A stretch of DNA of 64,000 nt from Mesorhizobium loti (GTDB lineage: Bacteria > Pseudomonadota > Alphaproteobacteria > Rhizobiales > Rhizobiaceae). The position numbers and the translations under genes are program-made. Under the pieces are notes generated by a model. The model had not been told where the DNA came from. It worked only from the letters and a program-made list of their open reading frames with translations, and did no database searches. The DNA is taken from the NCBI GenBank assembly GCA_002356515.1, contig AP017605.1, positions 5,007,020 through 5,071,019 on the forward strand, read 5' to 3'. This document shows, piece by piece, positions 60,214-64,000 of the stretch (positions within the stretch are counted from its first letter, which is position 1; every line of letters begins with the position of its first letter).

Positions 60214-62052
60214 ATGAGCGAAGCCGGAAATTCGGGGCCAAAAAGCCTGGAGCCAAAAAGCCCGGATAATGAAAAGGCTGCTGCCTACCGCGTTCTGGCG
60301 CGCAAATACCGCCCGTCGAATTTTTCCGAGCTGGTCGGCCAGGAGCCGATGGTACGCACCCTCACCAACGCCTTTGCCACCGGCCGCATCGCCCAGGCCT
60401 GGATGCTGACCGGCGTGCGCGGTGTCGGCAAGACCACCACCGCGCGCATCCTGGCGCGGGCGCTGAACTACAAGACATCATCCGTGGACCAGCCTTCGGT
60501 CGACCTTGCCGTGCTCGGCGAGCATTGCCAGGCGATCATGGAAGGCCGCCATGTCGACGTCATCGAGATGGACGCCGCCTCGCACACCGGCATCGACGAC
60601 ATCAGGGACATCATCGAGCGCGTGCGCTACGCGCCGGTCTCGGCCCGCTACAAGGTCTACATCATCGACGAAGTGCACATGCTGTCGACGCAGGCCTTCA
60701 ACGGCCTGCTGAAAACGCTGGAAGAGCCGCCGCCGCACGTCAAATTCATTTTCGCCACCACCGAAATCCGCAAGGTTCCGATCACCGTCCTGTCGCGCTG
60801 CCAGCGCTTTGACCTCAGGCGCATCGATGCCGGTGCGCTGGTCGCGCATCTTTCCTCGATCGCCGCCAAGGAAGGGATTTCGGTCGACGACGACGCGCTG
60901 GCGATGATCGCGCGCGCCGCCGAAGGCTCCGCCCGCGATTCGCTCTCCATCCTCGACCAGGCGATCGCGCATGGCGCCGGCTCCGTCAGCGCCGAGGCCG
61001 TGCGGGCCATGCTGGGCCTGGCCGACCGCGCCCGCATCGTCGACCTGTTCGAACATGTGATGAAGGGCGACGTGGCGGCAGCCTTGGCCGAGTTCCGCAC
61101 GCAATACGACACCGGCGCCGATCCGGCCGCCGTGCTGACCGATCTTGCCGAGTTCAACCACCTCGTCACCCGGCTGCGTTTCGTGCCGACCGCCATGGAC
61201 GATGCTTCGCTGTCGCAGGACGAGCGTGAGCGCGGAGCCGATTTCGCCAGGGCGCTGTCGGTCAGGGTGCTGTCGCGCACGTGGCAGATGCTGCTCAAGG
61301 GCATTCCCGAGGTGCAGTCCTCCAACCGGCCGGTCAGTGCCGCCGAAATGGTGCTGATCCGGCTGGCGCACGCCGCCGACCTGCCGACATTGGACGAGGC
61401 GCTGCGATCATTGGATGGGGCGGCACCGGCTCAGAATGGCGCATCGCGCCCGAACGGCGCGCCTGCGGGTTCCGGCAACGGCAATGGCGGTGGTGCGAGC
61501 GCGGTGGCGCAGACGCGCATGCCGTCCGGGTCCGGTGGCGCGCAGACCATGCGGCTGGTCGAGGCCACGCCCGCGCCGGCCGCCTTCGTCGCGCCGCCCG
61601 CGCCGGTGTCCGAGCCGCAACAGGTGCCGGTCAGGTCGCTGGCAGACATCGTTGCCCTTGCCGACGCGCAGCGCGACATCGCCTTCAAGGTGCTGGTCAA
61701 GCGCTGCATCCGTCCCGTGCGCTTCGAGCCCGGCCGCATCGATGTCAGCCTGACCGACGATGCGCCGAAGTTGCTGCTCAACGATTTGACGACGAAACTG
61801 CGTGCCTGGACCGGCCGCAGCTGGCTGGTGTCGCTGTCGAAGGAAGAGGGCGGCCAGACGCTGGCCGAAATGGAATCGACCAAGCGCGAAAACGCCTTCC
61901 TCGATGCCAAGAGCGATCCGACGGTTGCCGCCATCCTGGCGCGCTTTCCCGGTGCCAAGATCATCGACGTGCGCATTCCCGACGCGCCGGAGGCAGAAAC
62001 GACCGAGGCCGAAGTGCCGGTCGAGCCGCCGGCGGATGACGACGAGACCTGA
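60214..62052 (+). CDS. dnaX: DNA polymerase III subunit tau
   Basis: A 612-residue clamp-loader ATPase. It has Walker [41 protein letters not shown], Walker [21 protein letters not shown], the SRC arginine finger ([14 protein letters not shown]) and a C-terminal tau region with an Ala/Gly/Pro-rich linker (about 410-480). The four-Cys zinc module usual after the P-loop is missing ([20 protein letters not shown] keeps one Cys). I see no slippery A-AAA-AAG site mid-gene, so only tau is expected. The ATG at 60214 is preferred to the TTG at 60196. It is followed by ybaB after 23 bp. Confidence 0.96.
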   Translation: MSEAGNSGPKSLEPKSPDNEKAAAYRVLARKYRPSNFSELVGQEPMVRTLTNAFATGRIAQAWMLTGVRGVGKTTTARILARALNYKTSSVDQPSVDLAVLGEHCQAIMEGRHVDVIEMDAASHTGIDDIRDIIERVRYAPVSARYKVYIIDEVHMLSTQAFNGLLKTLEEPPPHVKFIFATTEIRKVPITVLSRCQRFDLRRIDAGALVAHLSSIAAKEGISVDDDALAMIARAAEGSARDSLSILDQAIAHGAGSVSAEAVRAMLGLADRARIVDLFEHVMKGDVAAALAEFRTQYDTGADPAAVLTDLAEFNHLVTRLRFVPTAMDDASLSQDERERGADFARALSVRVLSRTWQMLLKGIPEVQSSNRPVSAAEMVLIRLAHAADLPTLDEALRSLDGAAPAQNGASRPNGAPAGSGNGNGGGASAVAQTRMPSGSGGAQTMRLVEATPAPAAFVAPPAPVSEPQQVPVRSLADIVALADAQRDIAFKVLVKRCIRPVRFEPGRIDVSLTDDAPKLLLNDLTTKLRAWTGRSWLVSLSKEEGGQTLAEMESTKRENAFLDAKSDPTVAAILARFPGAKIIDVRIPDAPEAETTEAEVPVEPPADDDET

Positions 62053-62075
62053 TAAACCAAGACAAGGATCGGACC

Positions 62076-62399
62076 ATGAAAGATCTTCTCGGCCTGATGG
62101 GCAAGGCGAAGGAAATGCAGGCCAAGTTCCAGGCCATGCAGGATGAGATCGCCACGGTCGAATCCGTAGGCCATGCCGGCGGTGGCCTGGTCAGCGTCAC
62201 CTTGAGCGGCAAGTTCGAGATGAAGGTGCTGAAGATCGATCCGTCTCTGTTCAAGGAGGACGATGTCGAGATCCTCGAGGACCTGATTCTTGCCGCCCAC
62301 AATGACGCCAAGGCCAAGGTCGAGCAGATCATGCAGGAAAAGACCAAGGCGCTGACCGCCGGCCTGCCGATCCCGCCGGGAATGAAACTGCCCTTCTGA
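62076..62399 (+). CDS. ybaB: YbaB/EbfC-family nucleoid-associated protein
   Basis: 107 residues: [20 protein letters not shown], a glycine-rich turn ([20 protein letters not shown]) and [20 protein letters not shown]. This is the complete YbaB dimer fold, which binds DNA as a tweezer-like dimer. It follows dnaX as is usual; recR, the common third gene, is not next. Its stop codon TGA overlaps the left arm of a small inverted repeat. Confidence 0.95.
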   Translation: MKDLLGLMGKAKEMQAKFQAMQDEIATVESVGHAGGGLVSVTLSGKFEMKVLKIDPSLFKEDDVEILEDLILAAHNDAKAKVEQIMQEKTKALTAGLPIPPGMKLPF

Positions 62400-62447
62400 T
62401 GCATGTCGCCCGGAACCGTGCAGCGGTTTTGGGGCAACGACATGCAT
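62399..62447. repeat. Small inverted repeat after ybaB
   Basis: ATGCATGTCG and CGACATGCAT are 10-bp perfect arms around a 29-bp centre containing CGGAACCG and CGGTTTTG. It starts inside the ybaB stop codon and is probably a dispersed rhizobial repeat acting as a transcript end. Confidence 0.65.
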
Positions 62448-62475
62448 GAAAGTTGAACCCAGCGGCGATGCGCCC

Positions 62476-62883
62476 ATGACCGAAGAGCCGTCCGAAAGAC
62501 TGATCGAGCAGCGTATCCGCAACAGGATCTACGAGATTCTGGAAATCCTCGCCGATAGCGATGCCGGCGTCGATATTGTCGGCATCAAGAGCTATTTCCA
62601 CCTGTTCGAGGATTACGTGCACCGCCCGTCGATCGAGGCCGGCACATCGGCGCTTTCGAAGGAGGAGCGCGCGGTCGTGCTGGAAATCGCCGAATTCCTC
62701 GAGGCTGCCTCCGAAACAAATCCTGATTTCACCAGGGCCGAATTCATCGACAGCGACTGGCCGGGAAGGATCGCGCCGGCAGCCAGGAACGCGCGGGCAC
62801 TGTTCCTTAGGCGCGGCCTGTTTTCGGAGAAGGTCGAGGAGCTTGAGCCTGGTCAGCCGGCCGTGATTGCGGCCGGGCGGTAG
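62476..62883 (+). CDS. Hypothetical protein, helical, possibly DNA- or nucleoid-associated
   Basis: About 135 residues from the ATG at 62476; a start at 62446 falls in the preceding repeat and is less likely. The chain is helical throughout (ERLIEQRIRNRIYEILEILA, ALSKEERAVVLEIAEFLEAA) with FTRAEFIDSDWPGRIAPAAR before the end. I recognise no named domain and no signal peptide. It is 77 bp after ybaB on the same strand but beyond a repeat, so co-transcription is uncertain. Confidence 0.72.
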   Translation: MTEEPSERLIEQRIRNRIYEILEILADSDAGVDIVGIKSYFHLFEDYVHRPSIEAGTSALSKEERAVVLEIAEFLEAASETNPDFTRAEFIDSDWPGRIAPAARNARALFLRRGLFSEKVEELEPGQPAVIAAGR

Positions 62884-63111
62884 CGATTCCCGGAAAAACC
62901 TGACGCGGTTTTCGGTCAGCAATTGCGGCGAAACCAAGAGAGAGCGGTCATCGCTTTTGTGAAATGACGGCTCGATCTATCTGGAAAGCCTCGAAATTGT
63001 GCCTTTTCGGCAACAGTACGTTGTTAATAACGTTTTAGCCATCATTTTGCCTGAAAGTGTCTCATTCTTGCCGCAGCCTGGGGGCGGGCATCGAAGTGAG
63101 AGGGTAACCTG

Positions 63112-64000
63112 TTGATTGTTACGCGATGGAAGGCGCCGCTGTTGCTCGGCGTCATCACGTCTCCCCTGTTCCTGGCCGCCTGCAGCCAGACCACCTCGCA
63201 TGGCATGTCCGTTGCAAGCCTGACCGATGCCATCACGCCGAGTTTCCTGAGCCGGCCCTTCAGCCACACGCCGAAGGACAGGGAATGCCTGGAAAGGGCG
63301 ATGTTCTTCGAATCCAACCGGTCGAGCCGCGACGGCATGATCGCCGTCGGCACGGTGGTGATGAACCGCTTGCGCTCCGGCAACCACGGCAGCACCATCT
63401 GTGACGTGGTGGGTGAACCCGGGCAGTTCGCGCCGGGCGTCATGACCAGGCCGATGAATTCGCGCGCAATGCCCGATGTCGAGGAAGCCGCCGACGCCGT
63501 GCTCAAGGGCGAGCGCAAGGCCAAGCTGAAGAACACCATGTATTTCCACACCGCCGGCCTGCATTTCCCCTACAAGAACATGCACTACACCATGGTCGCC
63601 GGCGGCAACGCCTTCTACGAAAAGCGCGGCCGCAACTGGCAGCCGTTGCCCGATGAGCCAATGGTTGCCTCGGTGGCGCCGCAAGTGGTGAAGCCCGCCG
63701 CGCCGGTGACGATGGTCGCCTCGGCCGAGCCGGTGAGCACGGCCAAAACGTCCCGCACCGCTCCGGCGCAACAGGTCTTTATGACCGCCTCGGTGGAGCC
63801 GACGCGTCCGGCCAAAGCCGCTGTTCGCACCGCTCCGTCGCAGCAGGTCTTTATGACTGCTGCTGCGGAACCGACACGTCAGCCCAAGACCAAGACCGCT
63901 CCGGTCCAAGAGACTTATGTGACCGCGGCTGCGGCGCCGACGGCAAAGTCGGCACGCGTGACCGTGAAGCAGACGGTGGTCGCCATGCAGGAACCGATGG
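63112..64000 (+). CDS. SleB-type cell wall hydrolase, lipoprotein (cut by window edge)
   Basis: Open to the right edge; 296 codons are seen. It starts at TTG with GAGAGGG upstream. The N-terminus has a lipoprotein signal (LLLGVITSPLFLAACSQ, lipobox LAAC). The Hydrolase_2/SleB domain follows (ECLERAMFFESNRSSRDGMI, VGTVVMNRLRSG, EPGQFAPGVM, TMYFHTAGLHFPYKNMHYT), containing the expected Glu. Family members are lytic transglycosylase-like or amidase-like peptidoglycan hydrolases. After about residue 185 comes a Pro/Ala/Thr tail with near-exact 24-residue repeats (RTAPxQQVFMTA...), probably a wall-spanning linker. The absence of an end here is due to the window only. Confidence 0.88.
   Translation, partial: MIVTRWKAPLLLGVITSPLFLAACSQTTSHGMSVASLTDAITPSFLSRPFSHTPKDRECLERAMFFESNRSSRDGMIAVGTVVMNRLRSGNHGSTICDVVGEPGQFAPGVMTRPMNSRAMPDVEEAADAVLKGERKAKLKNTMYFHTAGLHFPYKNMHYTMVAGGNAFYEKRGRNWQPLPDEPMVASVAPQVVKPAAPVTMVASAEPVSTAKTSRTAPAQQVFMTASVEPTRPAKAAVRTAPSQQVFMTAAAEPTRQPKTKTAPVQETYVTAAAAPTAKSARVTVKQTVVAMQEPM
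63753..63960 (+). repeat. 72-bp tandem repeat in the hydrolase tail
   Basis: CGCACCGCTCCG...CAGGTCTTTATGAC recurs with a 72-bp period (starts about 63754 and 63826), then a diverged third unit begins near 63893. It encodes a repeated RTAPxQQVFMTAxxEPTR unit. Being in frame, copy-number change would only lengthen or shorten the linker. Confidence 0.75.

Noticed and set aside
60230..60290. A-rich runs (CAAAAAG) near the start of dnaX as frameshift sites for gamma production
   Set aside because: They lie in the first ~25 codons, whereas the gamma-making slip occurs past residue 400; none was seen there.
60478..62522. Long antisense frames across dnaX and ybaB
   Set aside because: Shadows of GC-rich codon bias; composition is His/Arg/Gly-rich with no domain, and both genes on the plus strand are certain.
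1..64000. CRISPR arrays, transposases, phage or plasmid replication genes
   Set aside because: None could be supported; repeats found are dispersed inverted repeats, not regularly spaced direct repeats.

Overview
The window is GC-rich, densely coding DNA from an alphaproteobacterium of the Rhizobiales, most likely Mesorhizobium or a close relative. This rests on the gene families (CycM-type cytochrome c, a cisplatin-response ATP-dependent DNA ligase with its exonuclease, an SRP RNA just upstream of dnaX, several peptide-type ABC transporters), on frequent TTG/GTG starts behind good ribosome sites, and on small intergenic inverted repeats of the kind common in rhizobial genomes. It looks chromosomal; no transposase, integrase, phage gene or CRISPR array was seen.

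Layout. 1-1152: end of a peptide ABC transporter operon. 1.2-6.4 kb (minus): two PLP enzymes, an amino-acid ABC binding protein and permease, and an HpcH-type aldolase. 6.5-14.6 kb: a RutA-like flavin monooxygenase, then a minus-strand aromatic acyl-CoA operon (2-aminobenzoyl-CoA/salicylyl-CoA-type monooxygenase-reductase, SDR, MarR regulator, enoyl-CoA hydratase, acyl-CoA dehydrogenase, RidA-like protein) and an exported VOC protein. 14.7-19.8 kb: a complete Dpp-type ABC importer. 20-28.6 kb: two paralogous FAD oxidoreductases around a metal-dependent cyclase-family hydrolase, a second MarR regulator and a fused indolepyruvate-type 2-oxoacid oxidoreductase (IorA, IorB). 28.6-32.3 kb: a triple-fusion phospholipid acyltransferase/acyl-ACP synthetase behind a triple palindromic operator. 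32.4-38.1 kb: two small secreted His-rich proteins, a DUF1501/DUF1800 pair, and an EF-hand / ECF sigma / anti-sigma-like / periplasmic sensor operon. 38.3-41.8 kb: small genes, a VOC gene with an internal stop, an AT-richer methyltransferase, tRNA-Thr(CGT) and a membrane protein. 41.8-47.7 kb: DNA ligase, exonuclease, TPR methyltransferase, small genes, GhrA. 47.7-55.4 kb: a Yej-type ABC importer with two binding proteins. 55.6-64 kb: housekeeping genes (cytochrome c, kdsB, pheA, nudC, HIT, SRP RNA, dnaX, ybaB) and the start of a SleB-type cell wall hydrolase.

How it fits together. The block from about 5.4 to 28.5 kb reads as one catabolic locus. Four of its promoter regions carry the same palindrome (consensus TTTnAAGCTTnAAA), and two MarR regulators lie inside it. 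My reading, which is inference, is import and lactam opening of an indolic compound, oxidative decarboxylation of a 2-oxoacid such as isatinate directly to 2-aminobenzoyl-CoA by IorAB, dearomatisation by the monooxygenase-reductase, then beta-oxidation-like ring degradation. That would explain why no aryl-CoA ligase is present. Separately, a promoter-like direct repeat lies upstream of both the EF-hand/ECF operon and one small His-rich protein gene, suggesting a small ECF regulon.
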